64,000 nt of DNA from Brevibacterium gallinarum. GTDB lineage: Bacteria; Actinomycetota; Actinomycetes; Actinomycetales; Brevibacteriaceae. Location of the stretch: NCBI RefSeq assembly GCF_014836885.1, contig NZ_JACSPY010000003.1:1-64000 (forward strand). Reading direction: 5' to 3'. A program made the position numbers and the translations under genes. How positions within the stretch are numbered: position 1 is the stretch's first letter; each line of letters opens with the position of its first letter. Below the pieces are notes generated by a model. The model was given only the letters and a program-made list of their open reading frames with translations. It searched no databases and was not told the origin of the DNA. Positions 9,381 through 18,123 of this stretch are shown here, one piece after another.

Positions 9381-10117
9381 CTTGAGCCTCCTTGTGTGCG
9401 ATCGTTCTGGTCGATCAACGGGCGGTTGACGACAGAGGTGGGAATGTGGGTCGTGCAGACGTGGCCGCCGCCGGCCAGTGTCGACAGGCGGCGGACGTCG
9501 ACCCCGAGGTAGTCGGAGAACATCTCGAGCTCCTGTTCGCAGAACTCGGGGTAGGCCTCGGCGACGTTCTGGATCGGGCAGTGTCCCTGGCACAGCTGCA
9601 TCGCCTCCAGCGGGGTGCCGACGGCCACCGGGGTGGCCGAGGCGGCGAATCCCTCGGCGGAGAGCGCTTGGGCCAGTTCGCGGGAGCGGCTGGGAATCGT
9701 CTCGGCGCTGTGCGACAGCCTCGAGCGCAACCGCGCCCGCAGCCCGTCGACGTATTCGGCGGCGTACTCCGCGACTGCCTCGCGGCCGTCCTTGCGGGCG
9801 AGGAAGTCGAGCACGTCGACGGCGAGGTCGTCGTAGCTGTGGCTGATCTCGGCGTGGCCTTCGGCGGTCACCACATACTGGCGAGCCGGCCGGCCGCGGC
9901 CGATCTTCGTCCCGGCCAGGTCGCGGACCTCGACGAGGCCCTCATCAGCCAGGGCGTCGAGGTGCCGGCGGATGGCCGCGGCAGTGAGGTCCATGGACTT
10001 CGCCACCGCCGAGGCGCTGACCGGGCCCTGGTCGAGGACAGCGGCCAGCACCCGATGCCGGGTCTTGACGTCTTCGTGTGCGCGCGCCTTGCGCTGTGGA
10101 GCATGCTGGGCAGCCAT
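9377..10117 (-). CDS. sufR: Fe-S-sensing transcriptional repressor SufR
   Basis: Winged-helix repressor that senses Fe-S status through a bound cluster and autoregulates the suf operon. From ATG 10117 (246 aa) the DNA-binding domain lies at about 20-85 ([20 protein letters not shown]), and the cluster cysteines are C176, C180, C193 and C221 (CQGHC, EFC, HVCTTH). The longer frame begins with TTG at 10168, but that codon lies inside the operator and upstream of the predicted transcription start, so ATG 10117 is preferred. First gene of the SUF operon; stop overlaps sufB. Confidence 0.92.
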   Translation of the reverse strand: MAAQHAPQRKARAHEDVKTRHRVLAAVLDQGPVSASAVAKSMDLTAAAIRRHLDALADEGLVEVRDLAGTKIGRGRPARQYVVTAEGHAEISHSYDDLAVDVLDFLARKDGREAVAEYAAEYVDGLRARLRSRLSHSAETIPSRSRELAQALSAEGFAASATPVAVGTPLEAMQLCQGHCPIQNVAEAYPEFCEQELEMFSDYLGVDVRRLSTLAGGGHVCTTHIPTSVVNRPLIDQNDRTQGGSR

Positions 10118-10159
10118 GAGTTTCACCCCGCTTTCGGCCGACGATACCAGTGACTCTGC

Positions 10160-10199
10160 TTTAGACAACAGTATTGTGTTCTAAATTGTTCCATGTAAA
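10160..10199 (-). promoter_or_regulatory. suf operon promoter with palindromic SufR operator
   Basis: A 26-bp inverted repeat at 10160-10185 has half-sites TTTAGACAACAGT and its near-complement (10 of 13 positions match). On the minus strand a -35 TTTACA (10194-10199) and -10 AATACT (10170-10175) are separated by 18 bp, and the -10 sits at the palindrome centre. Repressor binding would therefore block RNA polymerase. The half-site contains CAAC, as in the cyanobacterial SufR site. Assignment to SufR is inferred from position. Confidence 0.7.
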
Positions 10200-10236
10200 C
10201 AAAGGGCACCCTAAAGTGCCGGAGTGCAGGCGCGGC

Positions 10237-10242
10237 TACGAT
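10237..10242 (+). promoter_or_regulatory. -10 box of the ABC exporter genes (leaderless)
   Basis: TACGAT, seven bases before the GTG at 10250. An ATG at 10241 overlaps this box and so is the less likely start. Confidence 0.45.
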
Positions 10243-10249
10243 GGTACGC

Positions 10250-11206
10250 GTGTCTGACACCCCTGCATCGCCTGCGCCGCTGCTCATCGACGGCCTGGCC
10301 TTCTCCTACCGCACCGGCCAGCGCGCCGTCGACGACGTCTCCCTGAGCGCCGCTGCCGGGACCGTCCACGCGATCCTCGGGCCCAACGGTGCGGGGAAGT
10401 CGACGACCATCGCCTGCGCCGTCGGTCTGCACCGCCCGAGTGCCGGCACCGTGCGCATCTTCGGTCGTGATCCCTTCGCTGCTCACACCTTCACCGCCGG
10501 GCTCACCGGCGTCATGCTCCAAGACGGCGGGCTGCCGATGGCCGCGCGCCCGATGGCGGTGCTCACGCACCTCTCGCGCCTGTACGCCTCCCCGCTCGAT
10601 GTCACGGAACTGGCCGAACGACTCGGCATCACCTCGTTCGCTGACCGGTCGATCCGCCGCCTGTCCGGCGGTCAGCGCCAGCGCGTCGGCCTGGCCGCAG
10701 CCCTCATCGGCCGGCCGCGGCTGCTGTTCCTCGACGAACCGACCGCAGGCCTCGACCCGCAGGCCGCACTCGTCGTCCGCGAAGTCATCGACGAGCAGCG
10801 CCGGGCCGGTGCCAGCGTCGTGCTCACCACCCACGACATGGATGACGCCCAGCAGCTGGCCGATGAGATCACCATCATCGACCACGGCCGGGTGATCGCC
10901 GCCGGCACGCCCCGCCAGCTCATGAACGGCGGCGGCAACCGGATGCTGCGCATCGTCACCGGCTCTGCGCTGCCTGCCGAGGTGAGCCGCGCACTCGCAG
11001 CCCACGGCTCCGTCGACCAGACCCCCGGCCACCAGACCCCCGACGCTGCGGCCACCACGCTGCTGCGCGGGGACATCACGCCGGCCGACCTTGCAGCCAT
11101 CACGCGGCTGCTGGCGGAGCACGATGTCGTCTGCGAGGAGTTCGCCGTCACCGGCCGCACCCTCAACGACGTCTTCCTCGACCTGACCGGAAGGAGCCTG
11201 CGGTGA
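10250..11206 (+). CDS. ABC-2 type exporter, ATP-binding subunit
   Basis: ATPase of a two-gene exporter (318 aa from GTG). Walker A GPNGAGKST at about 44-52, signature LSGGQRQR, Walker B LLFLDEPTAGLDP, and the H-loop TTHDMDD. The C-terminal ~90 residues after the ATPase core, ending ...LNDVFLDLTGRSLR, are typical of DrrA/CcmA-like exporters. The permease gene follows with a GTGA overlap. Substrate unknown. The position between suf and ctaA recurs in actinobacteria, so a link with heme or respiration is possible but unproven. GTG 10250 rather than ATG 10241 is chosen from the -10 position. Confidence 0.88.
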   Translation: MSDTPASPAPLLIDGLAFSYRTGQRAVDDVSLSAAAGTVHAILGPNGAGKSTTIACAVGLHRPSAGTVRIFGRDPFAAHTFTAGLTGVMLQDGGLPMAARPMAVLTHLSRLYASPLDVTELAERLGITSFADRSIRRLSGGQRQRVGLAAALIGRPRLLFLDEPTAGLDPQAALVVREVIDEQRRAGASVVLTTHDMDDAQQLADEITIIDHGRVIAAGTPRQLMNGGGNRMLRIVTGSALPAEVSRALAAHGSVDQTPGHQTPDAAATTLLRGDITPADLAAITRLLAEHDVVCEEFAVTGRTLNDVFLDLTGRSLR

Positions 11207-12024
11207 CCGACCCGACACCTCACACCACCGCCTCGGCCCCGGCGCACACCACCTCGGGCGCGGCACTCACCACCTCGGGCGCGGCCCCGGCCGGTTCCCG
11301 GATCCTCGCCCAGACGGCCTTCGAGATCCGCACGATCCTGCGCAACGGCGAACAGCTGCTCGTCTCGATCATCCTGCCGGCGATCATCCTCTTCGGCCTG
11401 GCCACCACCCCGATCCTGGAGGCGCTGGGCGTCGACCTCGGCTCACGCCGGCCCGTCGACGTCGCCACCGCCGGAGTGCTGAGCCTGGCGATCGGCTCGA
11501 GCGCCTTCACCGGGCAGGCGATCGCCACCGCCTTCGACCGCCGCTACGGAGTGCTGCGCCAGCTGGCGACCACTCCCCTGGGCGTGCGCGGGCTCATCGC
11601 CGGCAAGCTCATCGCCGTGTGCTGCGTCGTCGCCATCCAGTTCGCGCTCATCGCCGTCCTCGCACTCGCGCTCGGGGCCAGCGGAGGAGTGCACATCGCA
11701 GGCCTCGTCCTCACCGCGCTGCTCGGCACCGCGATGTTCCTCGTGTGGGGACTCGTCATGGCCGGAACCATCCGGGCGGAGGCGACGCTGGCGCTGGCGA
11801 ATCTGCTGTGGGTGCTCATGGCCTCGCTCGGCGGGCTGCTGCTCGCCCACCCCGGCACATGGGGTGCGATCGTGTCCTGGCTGCCCTCAGGCGCACTCGG
11901 CGACGCGATGCGTACCGCCGTGCTCACCGGCGGCCTCGACGTCACAGCACTGGCAGTCATGGCCGTGTGGACGCTCGTGGGTATTGTCACAGGGGTCCGG
12001 TTCTTCTCCTTCGATGCCAAATGA
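11203..12024 (+). CDS. ABC-2 type exporter, permease subunit
   Basis: Integral membrane partner of the preceding ATPase (273 aa). A soluble Thr/Ala/His-rich N-terminus (about 1-30), containing two TTSGAA-like repeats, is followed by about six hydrophobic segments, e.g. LLVSIILPAIILFGLA, VVAIQFALIAVLALALG and VLTALLGTAMFLVWGLVM, the ABC-2 membrane layout. GTG start overlaps the ATPase stop. Family members export drugs, lipids or glycoconjugates; nothing here identifies the cargo. Confidence 0.87.
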   Translation: MTDPTPHTTASAPAHTTSGAALTTSGAAPAGSRILAQTAFEIRTILRNGEQLLVSIILPAIILFGLATTPILEALGVDLGSRRPVDVATAGVLSLAIGSSAFTGQAIATAFDRRYGVLRQLATTPLGVRGLIAGKLIAVCCVVAIQFALIAVLALALGASGGVHIAGLVLTALLGTAMFLVWGLVMAGTIRAEATLALANLLWVLMASLGGLLLAHPGTWGAIVSWLPSGALGDAMRTAVLTGGLDVTALAVMAVWTLVGIVTGVRFFSFDAK

Positions 12025-12030
12025 GATAAT
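12025..12030 (+). promoter_or_regulatory. -10 box of ctaA (leaderless)
   Basis: GATAAT immediately after the permease stop codon and six bases before the ctaA ATG. ctaA can therefore be transcribed independently of the exporter. Confidence 0.5.
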
Positions 12031-12036
12031 CGGCAC

Positions 12037-13047
12037 ATGACCGCCTCGACCTCACAGCCGGCGGCTGAGCGCCCCAGCTTCGCCTCCCGGTTCATGCCCC
12101 GCCAGCCCAACCGATTCATCCGCGCTGTTGCGTGGATCATGCTGCTGGCCCAGTCCGGGATCATCATGACCGGCGGCACGGTCAGGCTCACCGGATCCGG
12201 CCTCGGCTGCCCGACATGGCCGCGCTGCACCGAGGAATCGCTGACGAACACCCCAGAGATGGGCATCCACGGCTACATCGAGTTCGGCAACCGGGTGCTG
12301 GCGATCTTCCTCGGCCTGTACTGCATCTTCGCGCTCATCGCCGTGTGGCGGATGCGCCGGACCCGCCCGGAGATCTTCTGGTCGGTCATCGCTCTTGCCC
12401 TCATCGTCGTCTCGCAGGCTGTCGTCGGCGGCATCAGCGTGCGCATGCAGCTCAACCCGTGGATCGTCGCCAGCCACTTCGTGCCCTCGGCGATCGCGGT
12501 GGGGATCTCAGCGTTCCTGCTGCGCCGCAGCGGTGACGCCGGACGACCGGTCACACCACTGGGCACCACCGGTCTGCGGATGACCGGCTGGGTGATCGGC
12601 GGGCTCACCGCCCTCGTCGTCATCCTCGGCGTGCTCGTCACCGGTGCCGGCCCGCACGCCGGCGATGCGCTCAGCGCCCGCAACGGCTTCGACACCGTCA
12701 TCATCTCCCGCCTCCACGCGATCCCGGTGTGGGTGCTCGTCGCGGCCACGATCGCAGCCGTGCTCATGGCCCGCCGTCAGGGCCTGGCCTTCCCGGCCAA
12801 GGCCTTCACGGTGCTGCTCGTCATCGAACTCGCGCAGGGCGTCGTCGGCTACGTGCAGTACTTCACCGGCCTGCCCGAGCTGCTCGTCGCCGCTCACCTG
12901 CTCGGTGTGTGCTTCATGGTCGCCGGCGCCACCGTTGCCGTCGACTCCCTCTACCGCCGTCCGGCGCTCAGCGCCGCTGAACCGGCAGCACGGCCTGCCG
13001 GAGACCGGGACGCAGCGCTCACAGCTTCGTCTCGAATGCCCTCTTGA
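12037..13047 (+). CDS. ctaA: Heme A synthase (COX15/CtaA)
   Basis: Membrane enzyme (336 aa) that oxidises the C8 methyl of heme O to give heme A for aa3-type cytochrome oxidase. About eight hydrophobic segments are visible. Family motifs: GGTVRLTGSGLGCPTWPRC near residues 45-63 (containing the conserved cysteines), EFGNRVLA with a heme-ligand histidine region nearby, and AVVGGISVRMQLNPWIVASHF. It begins at ATG 12037, 12 bp after the permease. The last 29 bp overlap the 3' end of the convergent CYTH-CHAD gene. It cooperates with ctaB, 1.7 kb away on the other strand. Confidence 0.95.
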   Translation: MTASTSQPAAERPSFASRFMPRQPNRFIRAVAWIMLLAQSGIIMTGGTVRLTGSGLGCPTWPRCTEESLTNTPEMGIHGYIEFGNRVLAIFLGLYCIFALIAVWRMRRTRPEIFWSVIALALIVVSQAVVGGISVRMQLNPWIVASHFVPSAIAVGISAFLLRRSGDAGRPVTPLGTTGLRMTGWVIGGLTALVVILGVLVTGAGPHAGDALSARNGFDTVIISRLHAIPVWVLVAATIAAVLMARRQGLAFPAKAFTVLLVIELAQGVVGYVQYFTGLPELLVAAHLLGVCFMVAGATVAVDSLYRRPALSAAEPAARPAGDRDAALTASSRMPS

Positions 13048-14638
13048 GCACCCGGTCGGCGTCCGCGAGCGAGGCCTCGGTGTGGTGCAGCTGGGTGCCG
13101 AAGAGCACCCCATAGGTGAATGACGGGTAGCCGTCTGCTTCGGCGCGGCGCGCCAGCTGCAGGATCCATTCGCGGGCGACAGCAGCATCGTTGAGCTCGC
13201 CGTAGTGCTCGGTGACCGCCTCCCATGCCTCGGCTGCCTCAGCGGCCGGCGTGCCGAGCGCCAGCGACAGCGCCTCGCAGACATAGCGGACCACCTTGGC
13301 CTTCTTGCGCACCTCATGACGGTGGACCAGCTGCTCCGCACCCGAGGTGGCGCGCACCTTGCGATGCTGTCTGCGCACCTTGGCGATCGCCGCGTCGAGC
13401 ATCGGCCGGTACGCCTTGCCGGTGCGTGCACTGGCGTCCCAGCCGGGGTTGAACGGCGGATCCTCCAGCCAGTGCTGGAGGGAAGCGAGCAGCGTGCGGT
13501 AGCGCACCGTCGACAGGGTCCGCTTGACGTTGGCGACCGACGTGCGGTGATGCGCGGTGAGCATCTGCGTCATCTGCTCAGCCACTCCCTCGGTGATCGC
13601 CTCGGCCGGCAGGTCGTCGAGCAGGCGCGGGAGGCGTTCGAGCTGCACCTCGGCATCACGGGCGTAGCCGAGGCGGGTGGCGAACCATTTGAGCTCCTCG
13701 CGCAGACGGATGACGGAGTTGGCGTCGAACAGCGGGGCGAAGGTCTTGAGGATGCTGCGCAGCCGGCGCGACGCCACCCGGGCCTTGTGCACCGCATCCG
13801 GGGCGTCGACGGCGACGTCCTGCTCGCGGTGCTGCAGCACGCCGATGTGCTCGGCCATCGCAGCGAGCACCGTCTGAACCAGCGGTGACTTGCGGTCCAG
13901 GGTGCGTTGGGCCACCAGCTCAGGCGCGGTGCCGAGTGCGCGGGCGAGCTTCGAGGGTGCTGCAGCCGGTTCGATGCCGGCTGCAGCGAAGATCTCGGCG
14001 ATTCCGTCGAGCAGCACCTGCCCGGTGCCGGCCTCGATGAGCTCGACTTCGAGTTCGCGCCACTCAGACCGGGCTGCCGCCACGCCCGGGCGGGCGAAGC
14101 GCACGGCGGTGACGTGGTCGTCGCTGAGCTCTGCCACCGCGGGCCCGCCTGCGCGTTCGGCCAGCAGCGTCGTCGTCCGGGCAGTGCTGAGCAGGGCAAC
14201 CGGGATGAGCGGCACCTGCCCGACCTCCTCCCGGACGACGGCGAGCAGCTCGGCTGGCACCCGGGTTTCGTCCCCGTCGGAGAGATCGACGTGCATCTCC
14301 GTGCGGGCGCTGCCGGCCGGCAGCTTGAGATGCCAGCCGGCATCTGTGCCGCCGGTGCGCCGACGCAGGGTGAGCTTGGCGCGTGAGAGCCGGAAGTCCG
14401 GGGAGTCGAAGTACACGGCATCGAGCTGCATCGAATCTCCGCCGGCCTCATATGCCAGACCCGACAGGTCGGGAACCGGCTGATCGGCTCCAGGAGCGAA
14501 CTTCAGCTCCTCCTCGGTGGCGATGCTGACCCGTTCGGACCCTGCAGCGGCGACCACCGCCTCGGCGGCGGCATCAGACGCAGCGGCAACGGACGCAGCG
14601 GCTTCGGAATCAGCAGGGGAACCAGCGTACTCGCTCAC
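13019..14638 (-). CDS. CYTH and CHAD domain-containing protein
   Basis: Predicted polyphosphate-related protein (539 aa). After an Ala/Glu-rich N-terminus, a CYTH domain (about 38-235) begins with the signature EEELK (ExExK) and contains LTLRRRTGG and WHLKLPAG basic strands that bind triphosphate groups. A CHAD domain (about 250-539) has repeated helices with conserved His/Arg/Lys: HKARVASRRLRSILKTF, HRTSVANVKRTL and HRHEVRKKAKVVRYV. CYTH members hydrolyse inorganic or organic triphosphates; CHAD domains bind polyphosphate granules. GTG start with GGAGAG upstream. Its 3' end overlaps that of ctaA. Confidence 0.9.
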   Translation of the reverse strand: MSEYAGSPADSEAAASVAAASDAAAEAVVAAAGSERVSIATEEELKFAPGADQPVPDLSGLAYEAGGDSMQLDAVYFDSPDFRLSRAKLTLRRRTGGTDAGWHLKLPAGSARTEMHVDLSDGDETRVPAELLAVVREEVGQVPLIPVALLSTARTTTLLAERAGGPAVAELSDDHVTAVRFARPGVAAARSEWRELEVELIEAGTGQVLLDGIAEIFAAAGIEPAAAPSKLARALGTAPELVAQRTLDRKSPLVQTVLAAMAEHIGVLQHREQDVAVDAPDAVHKARVASRRLRSILKTFAPLFDANSVIRLREELKWFATRLGYARDAEVQLERLPRLLDDLPAEAITEGVAEQMTQMLTAHHRTSVANVKRTLSTVRYRTLLASLQHWLEDPPFNPGWDASARTGKAYRPMLDAAIAKVRRQHRKVRATSGAEQLVHRHEVRKKAKVVRYVCEALSLALGTPAAEAAEAWEAVTEHYGELNDAAVAREWILQLARRAEADGYPSFTYGVLFGTQLHHTEASLADADRVLKRAFETKL

Positions 14639-14696
14639 AGACTCTCCAGTGGCTCGTGGCGCCGCAGCGTCGGGGTTCGGTGCGGCCGGTACTTGG

Positions 14697-14702
14697 AGTA
14701 TA
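14697..14702 (-). promoter_or_regulatory. -10 box upstream of the CYTH-CHAD gene
   Basis: Minus-strand TATACT (near consensus) about 58 bases before the GTG, just downstream of the ctaB terminator. It predicts a leader of roughly 50 nt. Confidence 0.5.
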
Positions 14703-14719
14703 TCGGCCGCTGGGAACGC

Positions 14720-14749
14720 CTCAGGCCCGGCACAGCGGCCGGGCCTGAG
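14720..14749 (-). terminator. Intrinsic terminator after ctaB
   Basis: Perfect 12-bp stem CTCAGGCCCGGC with its complement at 14738-14749 and a 6-base loop. It separates ctaB from the CYTH-CHAD gene, both on the minus strand. Confidence 0.75.
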
Positions 14750-14769
14750 CGGTCAGCTGGAGTGGTGTG

Positions 14770-15756
14770 TCAGCCGAAGAACGGGTTGAAGAACGGGTCG
14801 ACTGCCACGGCGAGGAACAGCACCGACAGGTAGGTGATCGAACCGTGGAAGACCTTCATCGCGCGCAGCTGGGTGCCGGAGAAGCCCTTCTTCGCACGCT
14901 TGACGAGGGCGTAGCACTGGTACATGAACCAGGCGCCGGCCAGCACGGCGGTGATGATGTAGATCGGGCCCATCGGGGCGACCGGGATGAGCGCGAGGCT
15001 GGCAGCGACCATCGCCCAGCCGTACCAGATGATCTGCCGGCCCACACTCGTCGGCGGGACCTTCGAGGGCAGCATCGGCACGCCGGCTGCGTCGTAGTCG
15101 GCCTTGTACTTGATGGCCAGCGGCCAGTAGTGCGGCGGCGTCCAGAAGAACACGACGAGGAACAGGATGAACGGCTCCCAGCTGACCGAGCCGGTGACAG
15201 CCGACCAGCCGATGAGCACCGGCATGCAGCCGGCAGCACCGCCCCAGACGATGTTCTGGGTGGTGTGGCGCTTGAGCATGATCGTGTAGAAGACGACGTA
15301 GAGCAGGATCGCAGTGGCCGTCAGGCCGGCGGCGACCCAGTTGGTGAAGCCGCCCATCCAGAAGATCGAGCCGATGCCGAGCGCGAACGCGAAGACCAGA
15401 GCCTCCCGGGCGGAGACCTCACCGGTCACCAGCGGGCGGTTCTCGGTGCGGTGCATCTTCGCGTCGATATCGCGATCGAGATAGCAGTTGAAGACGTTCG
15501 CCGAGGCGGCGGCCGCCGAGCCGCCGATGAGGGTGGTGAGCACGAGCCACAGGCTCGGCAGGCCCTGGGCGGCGAGGAACATCACCGGGGCGGTGGTGAC
15601 GAGCAGCAGCTCGATGATGCGCGGTTTCGTCAGGGCGACGAAGGCCATGAACCGGCTGCGGGGCTTCGACCCGCGCGTCGTCTCATCGGCGATCCGCTGC
15701 AGCGGCTTCTCCTCAGAGAGGGCGGCACGGTTCTTGTCGGCAGTCACGTCGCTCAA
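14770..15756 (-). CDS. ctaB: Protoheme IX farnesyltransferase (heme O synthase)
   Basis: Membrane prenyltransferase (328 aa, UbiA superfamily) that attaches farnesyl to heme B, giving heme O, the substrate of CtaA. The Asp-rich prenyl-diphosphate site is NVFNCYLDRDID followed by MHRTENRPL; the second loop has WTPPHYWPLAIKYKADYDAAG. About nine hydrophobic segments. The frame opens with TTG at 15756, with GAGGAAG five bases upstream; a GTG three codons later lacks a properly spaced site. It is divergent from tkt, a common actinobacterial arrangement. Confidence 0.95.
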   Translation of the reverse strand: MSDVTADKNRAALSEEKPLQRIADETTRGSKPRSRFMAFVALTKPRIIELLLVTTAPVMFLAAQGLPSLWLVLTTLIGGSAAAASANVFNCYLDRDIDAKMHRTENRPLVTGEVSAREALVFAFALGIGSIFWMGGFTNWVAAGLTATAILLYVVFYTIMLKRHTTQNIVWGGAAGCMPVLIGWSAVTGSVSWEPFILFLVVFFWTPPHYWPLAIKYKADYDAAGVPMLPSKVPPTSVGRQIIWYGWAMVAASLALIPVAPMGPIYIITAVLAGAWFMYQCYALVKRAKKGFSGTQLRAMKVFHGSITYLSVLFLAVAVDPFFNPFFG

Positions 15757-15915
15757 GTCACTTCCTCATTCGAACAGGGGTGAGGCTGTTCAGCTGCACT
15801 GTGGGCGGCTGTCAGCCAACGGACATTATTCTACTCGTCGTCGAGTTAAATTCCAGTTCCGCCTGCTGCCGCCGTGTCCGCTGGATGCCGGACGTCGCCC
15901 GTGCTCAGCCGGTGT

Positions 15916-15936
15916 CCGCGCACACCGTGTGCGCGG
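15916..15936. repeat. 21-bp perfect palindrome in the ctaB-tkt intergenic region
   Basis: CCGCGCACAC, one central C, then GTGTGCGCGG. It lies 160 bp upstream of ctaB and 60 bp before the tkt -10 box. It could be an operator or a transcript hairpin. The rest of this 288-bp gap holds the two divergent promoters. Confidence 0.5.
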
Positions 15937-15996
15937 TATCGGGCAGCCGGTGCCGAAAGGGCGGCTGCGCGGTTCCGCACAGCTCATCCCGGCGGG

Positions 15997-16002
15997 TAGA
16001 GT
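15997..16002 (+). promoter_or_regulatory. -10 box of the tkt-tal-pgi operon
   Basis: TAGAGT, about 42 bases before the tkt ATG; the leader carries a GAAGGA ribosome-binding site. Confidence 0.45.
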
Positions 16003-16044
16003 CGGTGGTGGATTACCGTTGATGAGAAGGATTGATTCACTCAC

Positions 16045-18123
16045 ATGAGCTCCCTGACCTGGTCCGCTGCGGACCGCACTGCAGTCGACACTGCCCGCCT
16101 GCTCGCTGCCGACGCCGTGCAGAAGGCCGGCAACGGTCATCCCGGCACGGCGATGAGCCTGGCCCCGGTCGCCTACTACCTCTATCAGCATGCGATGGTC
16201 CACGACCCGGCGGATCCGCAGTGGATCGGCCGTGACCGCTTCGTCCTCTCCGCCGGTCACTCCAGCCTCACCCAGTACGTTCAGCTCTACCTCAGCGGCT
16301 ATGGTCTCGAACTCGACGACCTCAAGGCGCTGCGCCAGTGGGGCTCGCTGACCCCGGGCCACCCGGAGGTCGGCCACACCGACGGCGTGGAGATCACCAC
16401 CGGCCCGCTGGGCTCCGGTCTGGCCTCCGCGGTCGGCATGGCGATGGCCGCCCGCCGCGAACGCGGTCTCTTCGACCCTGACACCGCTGCCGGCGAGTCG
16501 GTCTTCGACCACCGCATCTTCGTCATCGCCGGTGACGGCGACCTGCAGGAAGGTGTGTCCTCTGAGGCCTCCTCGCTGGCCGGCACCCAGAATCTCGGCA
16601 ACCTCATCGTCATCTGGGACGACAACCGCATCTCGATCGAGGACGACACCTCGATCGCGTTCACCGAAGACGTCTCCGCCCGCTACGAGGCCTACGGCTG
16701 GCACGTCCAGCATGTCGACTTCCTCAACGACGGCGACTACACCGAGGACATCGACGCCCTGCACGCCGCCGTCGAGGCCGCCAAGACCGACCCGCGCCCG
16801 TCCTTCATCCGCCTGTCGACGATCATCGCCTGGCCGAGCCCGACCGCTCAGGGCACCGGCGCCTCCCACGGCGCGGCCCTCGGCGCGGAGGAGATCGCAG
16901 CGACGAAGAAGATCCTCGGCTTCGATCCGGAGGCCGACTTCGCCGTCGCCGACGATGTCCTCGCCCACGCCCGCCAGGTCCGCGACCGCGGGGCCGAGGC
17001 ACACAGCGCCTGGTCGCAGCGCTTCGAGCAGTGGCGCAGCGAGCAGCCCGAGCGGGCCGCGCTGCTCGATCGGCTGCTCGCAGGTTCGCTGCCTGAGGGC
17101 TTCGATGAGCTGTTCCCCGTCTTCGACGCCGATGCCAAGGGAGTGGCCACCCGTGCTGCCTCCGGCAAAGTTCTCAACGCGATCGCCGAGGCGCTGCCCG
17201 AGCTGTGGGGCGGATCGGCCGACCTCGCCGGTTCCAACAACACCCTCATCAAGGACGCCGCCTCGTTCCTGCCGCCCGAGCGCAGTTCGGAGATGTTCTC
17301 CGGTGAGCTCTACGGCCGCAACCTGCACTTCGGCATCCGCGAGTTCGCCGCAGGCCTCATCTGCAACGGCATCGCCCTGCACGGGCCGACCCGTCCGTAC
17401 AACGGCACCTTCCTCGTGTTCTCCGACTACCAGCGCCCGGCCGTCCGCCTGGCTGCGCTGCAGCAGGTGCCCAACATCTTCGTGTGGACCCACGACTCGA
17501 TCGGCCTCGGCGAGGACGGCCCGACCCACCAGCCGGTCGAGCATCTGTCCTCGCTGCGCGCGATCCCCGGCCTCGACGTCGTCCGCCCGGCCGATGCCAA
17601 CGAGACAGCCGAGGCGTGGAAGCAGATCCTCAAGCGCGCTGACGGGCCCTCCGGCCTCGTCCTCACCCGTCAGGCCGTCCCGGTGCTCGACCGCACCGAC
17701 CTGGCTCCCGCCTCGGAGACGGCCAAGGGCGGCTACATCCTCAAGGACTGCTCCGGCACCCCGGATGTCATCCTGCTCGCCTCCGGTTCGGAGGTCGAGA
17801 TCGCCCTGGCTGCCGCCGCGACGCTGACCGGACAGGGCCGTGCGGTGCGCGTCGTCTCGATGCCGTGTTTCGAATGGTTCGCCGGCCAGGATGAGGACTA
17901 CCGCGCCTCCGTGCTGCCGCCTGAGGTCCAGGCTCGTGTCAGCGTCGAGGCCGGCACCGCCCAGAGCTGGCATCAGTTCCTCGGCACCTACGGCACCGCG
18001 GTCTCGCTGGAGCACTTCGGTGCCTCGGCTGACTACAAGCGCCTGTATGCGGAGTTCGGCATCACCGCCGAGGCCGTCGTCGCGGCAGCAGAAGAGAGCA
18101 TCTCAGCAGTGGAAGGACGATGA
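16045..18123 (+). CDS. tkt: Transketolase
   Basis: TPP-dependent transfer of two-carbon units in the non-oxidative pentose phosphate pathway (692 aa, normal length). N-terminal TPP domain: [13 protein letters not shown] (about 33-45) and the TPP/metal motif GDGDLQEG with WDDN (about 160-190). Pyrimidine domain: FGIREFAAG and [20 protein letters not shown] (about 430-500). C-terminal domain from about 555. The stop overlaps the tal start by 4 bp (ATGA). First gene of a three-gene coupled operon. Confidence 0.96.
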   Translation: MSSLTWSAADRTAVDTARLLAADAVQKAGNGHPGTAMSLAPVAYYLYQHAMVHDPADPQWIGRDRFVLSAGHSSLTQYVQLYLSGYGLELDDLKALRQWGSLTPGHPEVGHTDGVEITTGPLGSGLASAVGMAMAARRERGLFDPDTAAGESVFDHRIFVIAGDGDLQEGVSSEASSLAGTQNLGNLIVIWDDNRISIEDDTSIAFTEDVSARYEAYGWHVQHVDFLNDGDYTEDIDALHAAVEAAKTDPRPSFIRLSTIIAWPSPTAQGTGASHGAALGAEEIAATKKILGFDPEADFAVADDVLAHARQVRDRGAEAHSAWSQRFEQWRSEQPERAALLDRLLAGSLPEGFDELFPVFDADAKGVATRAASGKVLNAIAEALPELWGGSADLAGSNNTLIKDAASFLPPERSSEMFSGELYGRNLHFGIREFAAGLICNGIALHGPTRPYNGTFLVFSDYQRPAVRLAALQQVPNIFVWTHDSIGLGEDGPTHQPVEHLSSLRAIPGLDVVRPADANETAEAWKQILKRADGPSGLVLTRQAVPVLDRTDLAPASETAKGGYILKDCSGTPDVILLASGSEVEIALAAAATLTGQGRAVRVVSMPCFEWFAGQDEDYRASVLPPEVQARVSVEAGTAQSWHQFLGTYGTAVSLEHFGASADYKRLYAEFGITAEAVVAAAEESISAVEGR

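Noticed and set aside
10118-10168. TTG start for SufR at 10168
   Set aside because: It lies inside the operator palindrome and upstream of the predicted transcription start.
10250-12024. Antibiotic (DrrAB-like) resistance exporter
   Set aside because: The architecture fits ABC-2 exporters in general; the conserved position beside ctaA and suf gives no support for drug transport, so no substrate was assigned.
15826-18015. A 729-codon open frame on the minus strand opposite tkt
   Set aside because: It is the antisense shadow of tkt, a high-GC artefact with low-complexity composition and no family motifs; tkt itself is certain. The same applies to the long frames opposite uvrB (36697-38952), uvrC (27699-29405), sufB (8253-9512) and the CoA transferase gene (60841-62211).
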